From: Streptomyces sp. HUAS 15-9
Lineage (GTDB): Bacteria > Actinomycetota > Actinomycetes > Streptomycetales > Streptomycetaceae
Direction: 5' to 3'
Length of the DNA stretch: 64,000 nt
NCBI RefSeq assembly: GCF_025642155.1
Contig: NZ_CP106798.1
Coordinates: forward strand, 5,332,001-5,396,000
In this document: positions 33,764 through 43,093 of the stretch, piece by piece
Numbering within the stretch: position 1 is the stretch's first letter
Layout of the letters: each line of letters begins with the position of its first letter
Made by a program: the position numbers and the translations under genes
Notes under the pieces: model-generated
Databases searched by the model: none
Told to the model about the DNA's origin: nothing
The model's input: the letters and a program-made list of their open reading frames with translations, nothing else

Positions 33764-35320
33764 ATGCGATCTGTTCGCATGCGGATTCTCGCGACGCTTC
33801 TCGTACTCGCGGCCGTGGGAGTGGGCGGCTGGCAGTTGTTGCCGTCGCAGGGGAACACGGACAGAACCATCACGGTAGGCACGACGGACGCCGTCACATC
33901 ACTCGACCCGGCCGGTGCCTACGACGCCGGTTCCTGGGCGTTGTTCAGCAATGTCTTCCAGTCGTTGCTGACCTTCGAGCCGGGCGGTGTCGAGCCGGTG
34001 CCCGACGCGGCGCAGAGCTGCGCGTTCGCGGGGACCGGACTCCTGACGTATCAGTGCAGGCTGCGCGACGGGCTCACGTTTCCGAGCGGGCGCGCGGTGA
34101 CCGGCGAGGACGTCAAGTACTCCTTCGACCGGGTGAAGAAGATCAACTCCGATGTCGGCCCGGCGTCCCTGCTGTCCACGCTCCACTCGGTGAGCGCCGA
34201 AGGCAGCACGGTCACCTTCCATCTGTCGTCGCCGGACGCCACCTTCCCGTTCAAGGTGGCCACCGGCGCCGGCTCGATCGTCGACCGGACCCGATATCCG
34301 GCCACCACCCTGCGCAGGGGCACCGGCGTGGACGGCACCGGCCCCTACACGCTGACCGGGTACACCAAGGACAAGCAGGCCGACCTCACGCCGAACACGC
34401 ACTACAAGGGCGACATCGGCGGCACCGGCCGCCCCGTCCGGCTGCGCTACTACGCCGACTCGGCCAAGCTGAACAGCGCCTGGAGGGCCAAGGCGGTCGA
34501 GGTCGCCACGCGGACGCTGCCGCCCGAGGTCCTGTCCCGCCTCTCGGCGAGCGACCCCGACATGCGCGTCACGGAGTCCGACAGCTCCGAGACCCGCAAC
34601 CTCTACCTCAACACCCGCGCGAACTCCCCGCTGCACGAGGTGGCCGTCCGCCGGGCCATGGCCTGGCGGATCGACCGCGAGGCGCTGGCCGCCAAGGTGT
34701 ACGACGGCACGGTCGACCCGCTGTACTCGCTGATCCCGACCGGCATCATCGGCCACGCCACCTCGTTCTTCGACGACTACCCGAAGCAGAGCACCGCGAA
34801 GGCCAAGGCCCTGCTCATCCAGGCCGGAGTCAAGCTCCCGGTCCGCTTCACCTTCGGCTACGGCAAGGGACGCGGCGCGGGCGCTCAGGAGGCAGCGGAG
34901 CTGAAGAAGCAGCTGGAGGCCGGCGGTCTGTTCAAGGTGGACGTCCAGGGCTACGAGTGGACCGACTTCCAGAGGCGCTGGGCGGCCGGCAAGCTCGACG
35001 CGTACGCGGTCGGCTGGGTCGCCGACTACCCGGACCCGGACACCTTCGCCGGCCCGCTGGTCGGCACCGGCTCCACCATGCGCACCGGGTACAGCAACAA
35101 GCTGGTCGACAACCTGATCGTGAACAGCCAGACGTACGCCGACCGCAGCCTCGTTTCGCAGGACTTCCGCAACCTCCAGGCGGACGTGGCCGGCGACGTG
35201 CCGCTGATCCCGCTGTGGCAGCGCAAGGAGTACGTCGTCAGCAGCGAGGCCGTCGGCGGCGGCCAGTACCTCTCGGACGGCACGGGTGTGTTCCGGCTGT
35301 GGCGGCTGACCTGGATCTGA
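33764..35320 (+). CDS. ABC-type peptide-binding protein (SBP family 5), orphan
   Basis: 518 aa from ATG 33,764 (GGGAGGG upstream). N-terminal signal/anchor (RILATLLVLAAVGVGGW) without a lipobox Cys, then the extracellular solute-binding family 5 fold: TDAVTSLDPAGAYDAGSW, SSPDATFPFKVATGAG, RTLPPEVLSRL, VRRAMAWRIDREALAA and GWVADYPDPDTFAGPLVG. Family 5 proteins bind peptides, nickel or opines for ABC uptake. No permease or ATPase genes are nearby, so it must work with a distant transporter or as a sensor. Confidence 0.9.
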   Translation: MRSVRMRILATLLVLAAVGVGGWQLLPSQGNTDRTITVGTTDAVTSLDPAGAYDAGSWALFSNVFQSLLTFEPGGVEPVPDAAQSCAFAGTGLLTYQCRLRDGLTFPSGRAVTGEDVKYSFDRVKKINSDVGPASLLSTLHSVSAEGSTVTFHLSSPDATFPFKVATGAGSIVDRTRYPATTLRRGTGVDGTGPYTLTGYTKDKQADLTPNTHYKGDIGGTGRPVRLRYYADSAKLNSAWRAKAVEVATRTLPPEVLSRLSASDPDMRVTESDSSETRNLYLNTRANSPLHEVAVRRAMAWRIDREALAAKVYDGTVDPLYSLIPTGIIGHATSFFDDYPKQSTAKAKALLIQAGVKLPVRFTFGYGKGRGAGAQEAAELKKQLEAGGLFKVDVQGYEWTDFQRRWAAGKLDAYAVGWVADYPDPDTFAGPLVGTGSTMRTGYSNKLVDNLIVNSQTYADRSLVSQDFRNLQADVAGDVPLIPLWQRKEYVVSSEAVGGGQYLSDGTGVFRLWRLTWI

Positions 35321-35424
35321 CGCGATCCGATCGCGCATTGTGGGAACTTACGGCCGAACGACCCCGGGGCAGACACCCGAGGCGGCACCCTGTGACGGAG
35401 GTGTGCATGGGGTGAGGAGCAGAT

Positions 35425-35826
35425 GTGCTGAGACGCAACTCCTTCCGGCTGCCCCGGCATCCGGCTTCCGTCGGACTCGCCCGGCACCGGGTCCGGGACC
35501 ATCTGGCCGACTGGGGTCACGGTCCCGGTGACCCGGCGCTGGAGGACGCGGTGCTGCTGGTGTCCGAGCTGACCACCAACGTCGTACGCCACGGTCCTTT
35601 TCTGGAGCGGGAGTTCGAGGTCGCGGTGACGGCTCTGGCGGACGGCTCCTGCCTGATAGAGGTCTCCGACGAGGGCTGCCTCGAACCCCGGCCGCGGACG
35701 GTGGGCGACCGTGCGGAGACGGGCCGCGGCCTGCACCTCGTGGAGAACATCGCGACGGCCTGGGGAGTGTGGAGCCGCGGCCGACACGGCAGGACGGTAT
35801 GGGCACTGGTGACGGCCGGCAGCTGA
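35425..35826 (+). CDS. Anti-sigma-type ATP-binding protein (HATPase_c_2)
   Basis: 133 aa from GTG 35,425 (GAGGAG upstream). The GHKL ATPase boxes of RsbW/SpoIIAB-like serine kinases are present: VSELTTNVVRHGP (N box), EVSDEGCLEPRP (G1) and GRGLHLVENIATAWG (G2). Streptomycetes carry many of these; most are kinases that control sigma factors through anti-sigma antagonists. No partner is encoded beside it; it is convergent with the sensor kinase. Confidence 0.88.
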   Translation: MLRRNSFRLPRHPASVGLARHRVRDHLADWGHGPGDPALEDAVLLVSELTTNVVRHGPFLEREFEVAVTALADGSCLIEVSDEGCLEPRPRTVGDRAETGRGLHLVENIATAWGVWSRGRHGRTVWALVTAGS

Positions 35827-35846
35827 AGCGGTGGCGCCCGCCGGGC

Positions 35847-37301
35847 CTACGGTTCCACGGTCGTCCGGGTCGGCAGGGTCACCGTGACGGCCAGCCCCTG
35901 CCCGGGGGCCGTGTGCACCGTGACCTCGCCGTCGTGAGCCTGTACGACACCCTGGACGATCGCCAGGCCCAGTCCGCTGCCCGCGCCGCCGCCCGCGCGG
36001 AAGAAGCGGTCGAAGACCCGTGCCGCGTCCTCCTCGGACAGTCCCGGACCCTCGTCCGCGACGCACACCCGGACCGTCCCGTCCGCCCGCTCCACGCCCA
36101 GCCGCACCGGCACGTCGGCGGGCGTGTGGATGCGCACGTTGGCCACCAGATTGCCCAGCACCTGCCGCAGCCCCGACTCGTCCGCGCGCACCAGCAGGGC
36201 ACCGTCGGCGGCCACGGTGACCGGGCGGTCCGGCTGCTGCACCCGCAGGTCCTCGGCCGCGTCCCGCACCAGGCGGCTCACGTCCACGTTCCGCAGGCGC
36301 AGTTCGGGCCGCTGGTCGAGGCGGGCGAGGGTGAGCAGCTCGTCGACCAGCCGCCCCATGCGGTCCGCCTCGGCGTTCACCCGGTCCCAGGCGCGACTGC
36401 GCTCGTCCGGCTCGGTCAGCATGCCCTTGTCGTAGAGCTGGAGGTAGCCGCGTATCGCCGACAGCGGGGTGCGCAGCTCGTGCGAGGCGTCGGCGACGAA
36501 CCGGCGCAGCTGGGCCGCGCTGCGCTCGCGCGTCCGGTACGCCGACTCCACCTGGTGCAGCATGGAGTTGAGCGCGAGCCGCAGCTGCTCGACCTCCTGG
36601 GTCGGATGGTGGCTGGAGGGCACCCGCCGGGTGAGGTCGCCCTCGGCTATGGCCGACGAGGTCTCCACCATGTCCTCCAGGGGCCGCAGCCCCTGCCGGA
36701 CGCTGAACATCGTCAGACAGCCCAGCAGCCCGATCAGCAGGGTGCCGACGGCGAGGTCCAGCTTCAGGGCCTTGGCTATGCCCTTGTGCAGGCCGTCGGT
36801 GGAGGTGGCGAGCAGGATGTAGTGACCGTCGGCGAGCCGGATCGCGGTCGCGCGGTACGCGGCGCCACGCACCGTGACATCGTGCGGCTCGGGGTCCGTG
36901 GCCAGCGCCCGCGGATCGTCCACCGCCTCCGCGAGGCCGCGCTGGGCGGCGGTGGGCTCGATGCCGAAGAGGGGCGTGGCCTCGCCCCGGCCGTCGACCG
37001 CGGCGAAGATCGAGTCCGGGGCCGGCTGCTCGTCCGTGCCGTTGGGCGCGAACCGGTCGCGGATGACGCCGAGCACGCTCAGCGAGTCGATCTGGCGCAG
37101 GGTGAGCCGCGAACCGCCCAGCGAGTCACGCATCTTGACCATCTCGGAGTCCACCTGGCCGACCAGATAGTGGCGCATCCCCATCAGGCTGACCGCGGTC
37201 GCCGCGATGATGCCGACGGCGAGCAGCGCGACGTTCGCGAGGGTCATCCTGCCGCGCAGGGAGTGCACCCCGTGGGGCCGTCGGAACGGGGGCAGCCTCA
37301 T
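35847..37301 (-). CDS. Sensor histidine kinase
   Basis: 484 aa from ATG 37,301, overlapping the regulator stop by 4 bases. Membrane helices at about 19-41 and 183-201 bracket an extracellular sensor domain of about 140 residues; then HAMP, HisKA with the phospho-accepting His274 in DASHELRTPLSAIRG, and HATPase_c with N box NLVANVR and G boxes VADEGPGLSEEDA and GAGSGLGLAIVQG. The signal is unknown. The longer open frame extending upstream to 38,090 is the shadow of the regulator gene. Confidence 0.95.
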   Translation of the reverse strand: MRLPPFRRPHGVHSLRGRMTLANVALLAVGIIAATAVSLMGMRHYLVGQVDSEMVKMRDSLGGSRLTLRQIDSLSVLGVIRDRFAPNGTDEQPAPDSIFAAVDGRGEATPLFGIEPTAAQRGLAEAVDDPRALATDPEPHDVTVRGAAYRATAIRLADGHYILLATSTDGLHKGIAKALKLDLAVGTLLIGLLGCLTMFSVRQGLRPLEDMVETSSAIAEGDLTRRVPSSHHPTQEVEQLRLALNSMLHQVESAYRTRERSAAQLRRFVADASHELRTPLSAIRGYLQLYDKGMLTEPDERSRAWDRVNAEADRMGRLVDELLTLARLDQRPELRLRNVDVSRLVRDAAEDLRVQQPDRPVTVAADGALLVRADESGLRQVLGNLVANVRIHTPADVPVRLGVERADGTVRVCVADEGPGLSEEDAARVFDRFFRAGGGAGSGLGLAIVQGVVQAHDGEVTVHTAPGQGLAVTVTLPTRTTVEP

Positions 37302-38023
37302 GCCAGCCCGTATCCGACGCCCCGCCGGGTGGTGATCACCGGGGGCCCCAGGGTGTCCAGCTTGCGCCGCAGATAGCTGATGTAGGTCTCGACGACGGTC
37401 GACTCGGCCGGGGTGTGCTCGTACTGCCAGACGTGGCGCAGGAGTTGCTCCTTGGGCACGATCCGGCCGCCGTTGCGCACCAGGAACCGCAGCAGCGCGT
37501 ACTCGGTGGGGGTCAGCTCGACCGTGCGGCCCGCGCGGTGCACCGAGTACGTCGTCTCGTCCAGCTCCAGGTCGCCGTAGCGCAGCGGCGGCTGCTGCGG
37601 GATGACGTCGGCCATGGGGGTGCCCCCTGCTCGAGCGGGGTCGAGAGCTCGGGGGAGGGTGCGGCGCAGGACGGCGGCGATCCGGGCGACGACCACGTCG
37701 ATGTCGAACGGCTTGGTGATGTAGTCGTCTCCGAAGGCTAGGGCGCCGACCATCTCGGCGGGCGAGTCGCGCGCGGTGAGGAAGACCAGGGCCAGCTCGG
37801 GCTGCCGGGCGCGCAGTTCGCGGCCCAGGGCGCGGCCGTCGCCGTCCGGCAGCATGACGTCGAGCAGCGCGGCGTCGGGCCGGGTGCGCTCGGCGAGCGC
37901 GAGGGCCTCGCGGACGGTGCCCGCCGTCATCACCTCGAAGCGGTGGTAGCGCAGGGCGATGGCGAGGACGTCCGCGATGCTCGGCTCGTCCTCCACGACC
38001 AGCACGGTTCCTGGAGCCGTCAT
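37298..38023 (-). CDS. OmpR-family response regulator
   Basis: 241 aa. Receiver domain with acidic pocket VEDEPS, phospho-Asp55 in LLDVMLPDGDG, the Thr in FLTARD and Lys in DDYITKPFD; C-terminal winged helix (LTPTEYALLRFLVRNGGRIV, and YISYLRRKLDTL, GVGYGL). A Pro/Gly linker of about 25 residues joins them. It is cotranscribed with the kinase and divergent from the MMPL transporter 177 bp away, which is a likely target. Confidence 0.95.
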   Translation of the reverse strand: MTAPGTVLVVEDEPSIADVLAIALRYHRFEVMTAGTVREALALAERTRPDAALLDVMLPDGDGRALGRELRARQPELALVFLTARDSPAEMVGALAFGDDYITKPFDIDVVVARIAAVLRRTLPRALDPARAGGTPMADVIPQQPPLRYGDLELDETTYSVHRAGRTVELTPTEYALLRFLVRNGGRIVPKEQLLRHVWQYEHTPAESTVVETYISYLRRKLDTLGPPVITTRRGVGYGLA

Positions 38024-38200
38024 GCCCCCAGTATCCGTACACCCACTGACAACGGGGCCGGTCCCAGCTTTGGAGTTCCTTGAGAGTCAAGTCGGTCCCA
38101 TGTCCTCACGCGAGTGGCGTCCCCGATCCTGTTGCCCAGGACCTGGGGGACCAACCGACCGAATGAACCGGGCGAACCGGACGATCAAGGAGTTCTGAGC

Positions 38201-40618
38201 GTGGAAGCATTGGCACGGTGGTGCTATCGGCACCGGCTGGTGGTCCTGTTGTTGTGGGTGGGGGCCCTGTTCGGCCTGGGATTCTCGGCGTCGACCGCGG
38301 GCACGGACTACGCGAACGTCTTCTCCCTTCCCGACACGGACTCCAAGCGGGCGTACGACCTGATGGAGAAGGCGTTCCCGGAACGCTCGGGCGACACCGA
38401 CACGGTGGTGTGGAAGGTCGCCTCCGGCTCGGTGAAGGACCAGGACGTACGGTCCCGGATCCAGCCGGCGCTGGCGAAGATCGCGGGGATGAAGGGTGTC
38501 GGCGGCGTCACCGGCCCCTACTCCGGCCCCCGGGGCGCCACGCAGATCAGCCGTGACGGACGGATCGCGTATGCGCAGATCACGTTCGCGGACCAGGCGA
38601 ACGCCGTACCCAAGGACCTGGTCCAGGACGTCGTCGACACCGCGCAGGCCGCCGAACGCGGCGGTCTCCAGGTGGAGCTCGGCGGTCAGGCGATCCAACG
38701 CGTGCAGGAGCCGCCGACGGGCCTCGCGGAGATGGTCGGCATCGTGGCCGCCGCCGTCGTACTGTTCCTGGCCTTCGGCTCGCTCTTCGCGATGCTGCTG
38801 CCGATCGGCGTGGCCGTCTTCGGCGTGGGCACGGGACTGTTCTCCACCCAGCTGCTCAGCCACACCACCGACATCCCCGATCTGGCCCCGCTGCTCGCCA
38901 CCCTGATCGGCCTCGGTGTCGGCATCGACTACGCGCTGTTCATCGTCACCCGGCACCGGCGCGGCATCCTGCGCGGCATGGACCCGGAGCGGTCGGCGGT
39001 CACCGCCCTCAACACCTCCGGCCGCGCGGTGCTGTTCGCGGGCGGCACGGTGTGCATCGCGCTCGCCGGAATGCTGGTGACGAACCTGCGCTTCCTGGAC
39101 GGCGTGGTGATCGGCACCTCCCTCACGGTGGTGCTGAGCGTCCTCGCGGCGACCACGCTCCTGCCGGCCCTGCTCGGCTTCCTCGGCCCCCGGGTGCTCA
39201 GCCGCCGTCAGCGCCGCCGGCTCGCCGCACAGGGCCCGGAACCGGAGCGGACGAGCGGCCTGGCGGCGCGCTGGTCGGCGGGCGTCCAGAAGCGTCCCCG
39301 TACGATCGCCGTGCTCGCGGTGGTCCTCATGGCCGCGCTCGCCCTCCCGGTGCTGTCGCTGCGGCTCGGCGCGACGGACCAGGGCAACGACGACGCGTCG
39401 ACGACCACGAGGAAGGCGTACGACCTGCTCGCGGAGGGCTTCGGCCCCGGCTTCAACGGCCCGCTCCAGGTGGTGACGTCCGGCGGCGACACGACGACCC
39501 TGGTGAAGGACATCGAGGCGACCTCCGGGGTGGCCCGGGTGGCGCCGCTGCCGCCCGCGCGGGGCGTCACGGTCATCCAGGTGGTCCCGACGACCTCGCC
39601 CCAGTCGAAGCAGACGGACGACCTGATCGACGTCCTGCGGGACGAGGTGATCCCGAAGGCGGGCGTACAGGCGCACGTGGGCGGTGTGACGGCGGTGTCG
39701 AAGGACTTCGCGACGGTCACCGGCGACCGCCTCCCGTACTTCATCGCGACCATCGTCGGCCTGGGCTTCCTGCTGCTGCTGATCGCCTTCCGCTCCCTGG
39801 TGGTGCCGCTGACGGCCGCGGTGATGAACCTGATCGCGGCGGCGGCCTCCTTCGGCGTCCTCGTCGCGATCTTCCAGTGGGGCTGGGGCCTGGATCTGCT
39901 CGGCCTCGGCAAGGAGGGCCCGATCAACGCCTTCCTGCCGGTCATCATGCTGTCCCTGCTCTTCGGCCTGTCGATGGACTACCAGGTGTTCCTGGTGAGC
40001 CGGATGCACGAGGAGTGGGTCCACACGAAGGACAACGCGCGCGCGGTGCGGGTCGGTCTGGCCGAGACCAGCCGTGTCATCAACTCCGCGGCCCTGATCA
40101 TGGTCTGCGTGTTCCTGGCGTTCGTGCTCAGCGGCGACTCGGGCGCGGCGACGGCGGGCGTGGGTCTTGCGGTCGCGGTGGCCCTGGACGCGTTCATCCT
40201 GCGTACGGCGCTGGTGCCGGCGATGATGCATCTGCTGGGCGGTGCGAACTGGTGGCTGCCGGGGTGGCTGGAGAAGAGGCTGCCGCACCTGGCGGTGGAG
40301 CCCAAGGAGGAGGCCGAGGAACCGGCTGAACAGACGAGCGGCCCCGCCTCGGTGGTCCATGGCTTCGTCCGCACGGCGGACGGCGAGCCCGTCGAGAACG
40401 CGGCGGTGACCCTGCTCTCGAAGTCCGGCCGCCAACTGGACCGGGTGACGTCCCTGGCCGACGGCTCGTACATCGTGTCGGTACCGGCGCCGGGTTCCTA
40501 TGTGCTGGCGGTGACGGCGGCCTCGTACGGCTCCCGGGCCCGGCATGTGGCGGTGGCGGAGGGGCCGGTGGTGTACGACGTGGAGCTGGCGGAGGGGGAG
40601 GTGGACGCGGTCAATTAG
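38201..40618 (+). CDS. MMPL-family RND transporter with C-terminal CarboxypepD_reg-like domain
   Basis: 805 aa from GTG 38,201 (AAGGAG upstream). Two MMPL repeats, each an N-terminal helix, an extracellular loop and a five-helix block (first around GLAEMVGIVAAAVVLFLAFG, LIGLGVGIDYALFIVTRHRR; second around IVGLGFLLLLIAFRSL, LLFGLSMDYQVFLVSRMHEE). The GxxxDY motifs are the proton-relay sites. Actinobacterial MMPLs export lipids or drugs. Residues about 724-790 (VVHGFVRTADGEPVENAAVT, DGSYIVSVPAPGSYVLAV) form a carboxypeptidase-regulatory-like beta domain rarely seen on this family. Divergent from the two-component genes. Confidence 0.92.
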   Translation: MEALARWCYRHRLVVLLLWVGALFGLGFSASTAGTDYANVFSLPDTDSKRAYDLMEKAFPERSGDTDTVVWKVASGSVKDQDVRSRIQPALAKIAGMKGVGGVTGPYSGPRGATQISRDGRIAYAQITFADQANAVPKDLVQDVVDTAQAAERGGLQVELGGQAIQRVQEPPTGLAEMVGIVAAAVVLFLAFGSLFAMLLPIGVAVFGVGTGLFSTQLLSHTTDIPDLAPLLATLIGLGVGIDYALFIVTRHRRGILRGMDPERSAVTALNTSGRAVLFAGGTVCIALAGMLVTNLRFLDGVVIGTSLTVVLSVLAATTLLPALLGFLGPRVLSRRQRRRLAAQGPEPERTSGLAARWSAGVQKRPRTIAVLAVVLMAALALPVLSLRLGATDQGNDDASTTTRKAYDLLAEGFGPGFNGPLQVVTSGGDTTTLVKDIEATSGVARVAPLPPARGVTVIQVVPTTSPQSKQTDDLIDVLRDEVIPKAGVQAHVGGVTAVSKDFATVTGDRLPYFIATIVGLGFLLLLIAFRSLVVPLTAAVMNLIAAAASFGVLVAIFQWGWGLDLLGLGKEGPINAFLPVIMLSLLFGLSMDYQVFLVSRMHEEWVHTKDNARAVRVGLAETSRVINSAALIMVCVFLAFVLSGDSGAATAGVGLAVAVALDAFILRTALVPAMMHLLGGANWWLPGWLEKRLPHLAVEPKEEAEEPAEQTSGPASVVHGFVRTADGEPVENAAVTLLSKSGRQLDRVTSLADGSYIVSVPAPGSYVLAVTAASYGSRARHVAVAEGPVVYDVELAEGEVDAVN

Positions 40619-41228
40619 CCTTCAGCTGACCGGCCTTGAGGATCTGGTCCACGTCGAGGGTGACCTTGGCACCGATGGAGTCCGGAAGGGTGACGAGCTC
40701 GCCGGGGGCATGGGGCCGGTGGTACCGGTACTTTCCCCCGGCTGGTTCCGCGAGCACGTGAAGGCGCTGATGCTTGCGGTCGACGATGACGTAGACGGGC
40801 ACCTCGGCCTTTGCGTAGGCGGCGGCCTTCGTCTTCAGGTCATCCTCCCAGGTGCTGGAGGTGACCTCCAGGACGAGCCGGAAGCAGACCGGTTCGTACG
40901 CATTGTTCTTGACGTAGTGCTCGTCGATGTCGGCGTCCACCACGACGAGGTCGGGGATGGCGTAGTCCTCGGCACCGGTCGGCAGCCAAAGCCCGACGTT
41001 CTGGAGGACTTCGGTTTCGTCGTCGTCGAGCCCTGCGGCGATAAAGGGGCGCATGAGCTTTGTCAGCGCGCGGGCGTGAGGGGCATCCGGTGATGGGGTC
41101 ACGAGGAGGTGGCCTCCGATGATCTCGACGCGGTAGCCCGGATGGCGCTCCATGATCTCGTCGGCGATGGCCGTGAGCGAGAACGGTCGAACGCCGTTGA
41201 AGGGCTGCTCGACGGATGCAGCTGACAT
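40611..41228 (-). CDS. Uma2-family (DUF820) PD-(D/E)xK nuclease-like protein
   Basis: 205 aa from ATG 41,228 (GGAGACACGCG upstream). YRVEIIGGHLLVTPSPDAPH, IPDLVVVD, and FRLVLEVTSSTWEDDLKTKA then YAKAEVPVYVIVD give the D-ExK arrangement of the Uma2 restriction-like fold. These proteins are abundant in streptomycetes and cyanobacteria; their role is unclear. The stop overlaps the convergent MMPL end by 8 bases. Confidence 0.9.
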   Translation of the reverse strand: MSAASVEQPFNGVRPFSLTAIADEIMERHPGYRVEIIGGHLLVTPSPDAPHARALTKLMRPFIAAGLDDDETEVLQNVGLWLPTGAEDYAIPDLVVVDADIDEHYVKNNAYEPVCFRLVLEVTSSTWEDDLKTKAAAYAKAEVPVYVIVDRKHQRLHVLAEPAGGKYRYHRPHAPGELVTLPDSIGAKVTLDVDQILKAGQLKAN

Positions 41229-41317
41229 CGCGTGTCTCCTCGGGGCTGGTGTCGAGACCACCATCGTAGGCAGACAGGCCCCCGCCGTCCCGTTCGAACC
41301 GCTTCACCCGAAAGTGA

Positions 41318-42064
41318 TCACCCCGCCCCGCCCCGCCGCCCCTTGCCCGCCGGATCCGGCAGCGCCTTCGTCATCCCGGGCAGGAAGTCCGTGAACAGCT
41401 CATGGACCTCGTGCACCAGCGGCCGCAGCACCCGGAACCGGGCCAGTGACACCCCCCGCGCGGTGAGCCGCGCCCCCCGCGCCGCGAGGCGGTAGCTGCG
41501 CTCGCGGCCCTCCGTGCGGTCGAAGATCCAGTACAGGACGAGCCCCATCTGGGAGAGCCACATCAGCTCGGGCAGCACCTCCCGCAGCTCCTCCGGCACC
41601 TTGGTCTTCGCGCCGCGCAGCACCTCCTTGTGGACGCTGATCGCCTCCACGCGCGCGTGCTCGCTCTCCGGCGAGAAGGGGCTGAGCGGACTGTCCGGAT
41701 CGGCGGCGTTCTTGAAGAACTGCACCGCGAACTCGTGGTACGGCCGCGCGACGTCCAGCCATGCCTTCAGCACGCCCGCGAGCCGCGCCTCCAGGTCGGT
41801 CTCCCGGGCCAGGACCTCCCGGACCGCCACCTGGTGCTCGGCGGCGATCCGGTCGTAGAAGCCCTGGATCAGGTGCTCCTTGCCCTGGAAGTAGTAGTAC
41901 GCGTTGCCGACGGAGACCCCGGCCTCCTTGGCGATGGCCCGCATCGTCGTCTTGTCGTAGCCGCGCTCCTGGAACAGCCGCATCGCGGTCTCCAGGATCA
42001 GCGCGCGGGTCTGCTCGGACTTGCTGGGGGCGTCGGCCTCACCGGGCCGGCCGGACTCGTTCAT
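41318..42064 (-). CDS. TetR-family transcriptional regulator
   Basis: 248 aa. N-terminal TetR helix-turn-helix (RALILETAMRLFQERGYDKT, TMRAIAKEAGVSVGNAYYYF, QGKEHLIQGFYD) and a helical ligand domain. ATG 42,064 is preferred over 42,073. It is the third gene of a minus-strand unit with the DCC protein and the small membrane protein; two perfect palindromes upstream of that unit are probably its operators, giving autoregulation. Confidence 0.9.
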   Translation of the reverse strand: MNESGRPGEADAPSKSEQTRALILETAMRLFQERGYDKTTMRAIAKEAGVSVGNAYYYFQGKEHLIQGFYDRIAAEHQVAVREVLARETDLEARLAGVLKAWLDVARPYHEFAVQFFKNAADPDSPLSPFSPESEHARVEAISVHKEVLRGAKTKVPEELREVLPELMWLSQMGLVLYWIFDRTEGRERSYRLAARGARLTARGVSLARFRVLRPLVHEVHELFTDFLPGMTKALPDPAGKGRRGGAG

Positions 42065-42082
42065 CGCGGGCACGCAAAGAGC

Positions 42083-42595
42083 CTAACGACTGGCGCAGGC
42101 GCCGCCGTCGCACCCCGGAGGAGCGTACGTCCACCCCTGGCGGGGGTCGTACGACCAGCCGTCCTCCCGCCGGTAGACCTTCCCGCCCCACTGCGCGCCC
42201 GCGCCCCACTGTGCGCCCCGCCACTTGGCCGCGGCCAGCACCGCGCCCTTGGCGAGCCCGGTGCCGACCGTGGTGCTGAGCCGGTGGGCGAGCGGGCGGT
42301 ACTCGCGCAGGGCCCACAGGACGACGATCCAGGCGGCGGCGCCCCGGTAGACCTGCCCGGCGTCTGCGACGACGGTGACCTCGTCGAGGGTGGCGCGGTG
42401 ATCGAGCCCGGGATACCGCCGCCGGGCCTGCGCCGACCCCGCCGGCACCAGCTCCAGCGGCACCAACTGCCGCTGTTTCACGAGCCAGTCGCGCACATGG
42501 GCGCACAGGGAGCACTCGGCGTCGTACAGCACGGTGAGCCCGCGGACCGGGACGCGCGCGGCGCCCCGGTCTTCGGTGGCCGTCACGGCGCTCAC
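42083..42595 (-). CDS. DCC-family thiol-disulfide oxidoreductase-like protein (DUF393)
   Basis: 170 aa from GTG 42,595, overlapping the upstream stop by 4 bases. TVLYDAECSLCAHVRDWL holds the DxxCxxC signature of DUF393, a thioredoxin-like group; the C-terminal 40 residues are Trp/Gly-rich (KWRGAQWGAGAQWGGKVYRR) with three Cys near the end, an extension of unknown role. Likely a membrane-linked redox protein working with the upstream membrane protein. Confidence 0.85.
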   Translation of the reverse strand: MSAVTATEDRGAARVPVRGLTVLYDAECSLCAHVRDWLVKQRQLVPLELVPAGSAQARRRYPGLDHRATLDEVTVVADAGQVYRGAAAWIVVLWALREYRPLAHRLSTTVGTGLAKGAVLAAAKWRGAQWGAGAQWGGKVYRREDGWSYDPRQGWTYAPPGCDGGACASR

Positions 42596-42999
42596 ACCCC
42601 GGTGCCCGGGGCGGCCCAGCCCTGCGGGGCGACGGGCGGCACCTGCTCCCGGTCCAGCACTCCGCGCCGCCGGATCCGGCTCAGCACGTACACGTTACCC
42701 AGGTGCATCACACCGAGCACGAGCAGCACCACGCCGAGCTTGGTCGACAGGGCCTCGAAGATGCCGCGGGTGTCCTCGATGGTGTCCTCACCGCTCAGGT
42801 ACAGCGCCACGAAGCCGAGGTTGACCAGGTAGAAGCCGACCACCAGGAGGTGGTTGACGGCGTCGGCGAGCTGCTCGTTGCCGTGCAGTACGTCGGAGAG
42901 GAAGACCCGTCCGTTGCGGCTGAGCGTGCGGGCCACCCAGACGGTCAGCGCGATGCTGACGGCCAGGTAGATGACGTAGGCGATGACGGTGCGGTCCAT
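42592..42999 (-). CDS. Small four-helix membrane protein of the TetR operon
   Basis: 135 aa from ATG 42,999 (AAGGGGTGGGG upstream); the longer frame to 43,251 runs through the operators and is rejected. Helices at VIAYVIYLAVSIALTVWVA, HLLVVGFYLVNLGFVALYL and LGVVLLVLGVMHLGNVYVL. No family recognised with certainty. First gene of the unit membrane protein - DCC protein - TetR, with two operators 14 and 59 bp upstream of its start. Confidence 0.8.
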   Translation of the reverse strand: MDRTVIAYVIYLAVSIALTVWVARTLSRNGRVFLSDVLHGNEQLADAVNHLLVVGFYLVNLGFVALYLSGEDTIEDTRGIFEALSTKLGVVLLVLGVMHLGNVYVLSRIRRRGVLDREQVPPVAPQGWAAPGTGV

Positions 43000-43012
43000 G
43001 CCCCACCCCTTC

Positions 43013-43071
43013 TTGAACGCGTTCAAAACGCTGACAGGGATGACTGTAGACCTGTTTTTGAACGTGTTCAA
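43013..43071. promoter_or_regulatory. Paired TetR-type operators
   Basis: TTGAACGCGTTCAA (43,013-43,026) is a perfect 14-bp palindrome and TTGAACGTGTTCAA (43,058-43,071) differs at one base; centres are 45 bp apart. They precede the operon ending in a TetR gene. Confidence 0.85.
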
Positions 43072-43093
43072 CTCAATGGTGGCGGGCTCCGCA

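Noticed and set aside
35847..38090. 747-codon open frame covering both two-component genes
   Set aside because: The first third is an out-of-frame shadow of the OmpR-type regulator; the kinase begins at 37,301 with an ATGA overlap.
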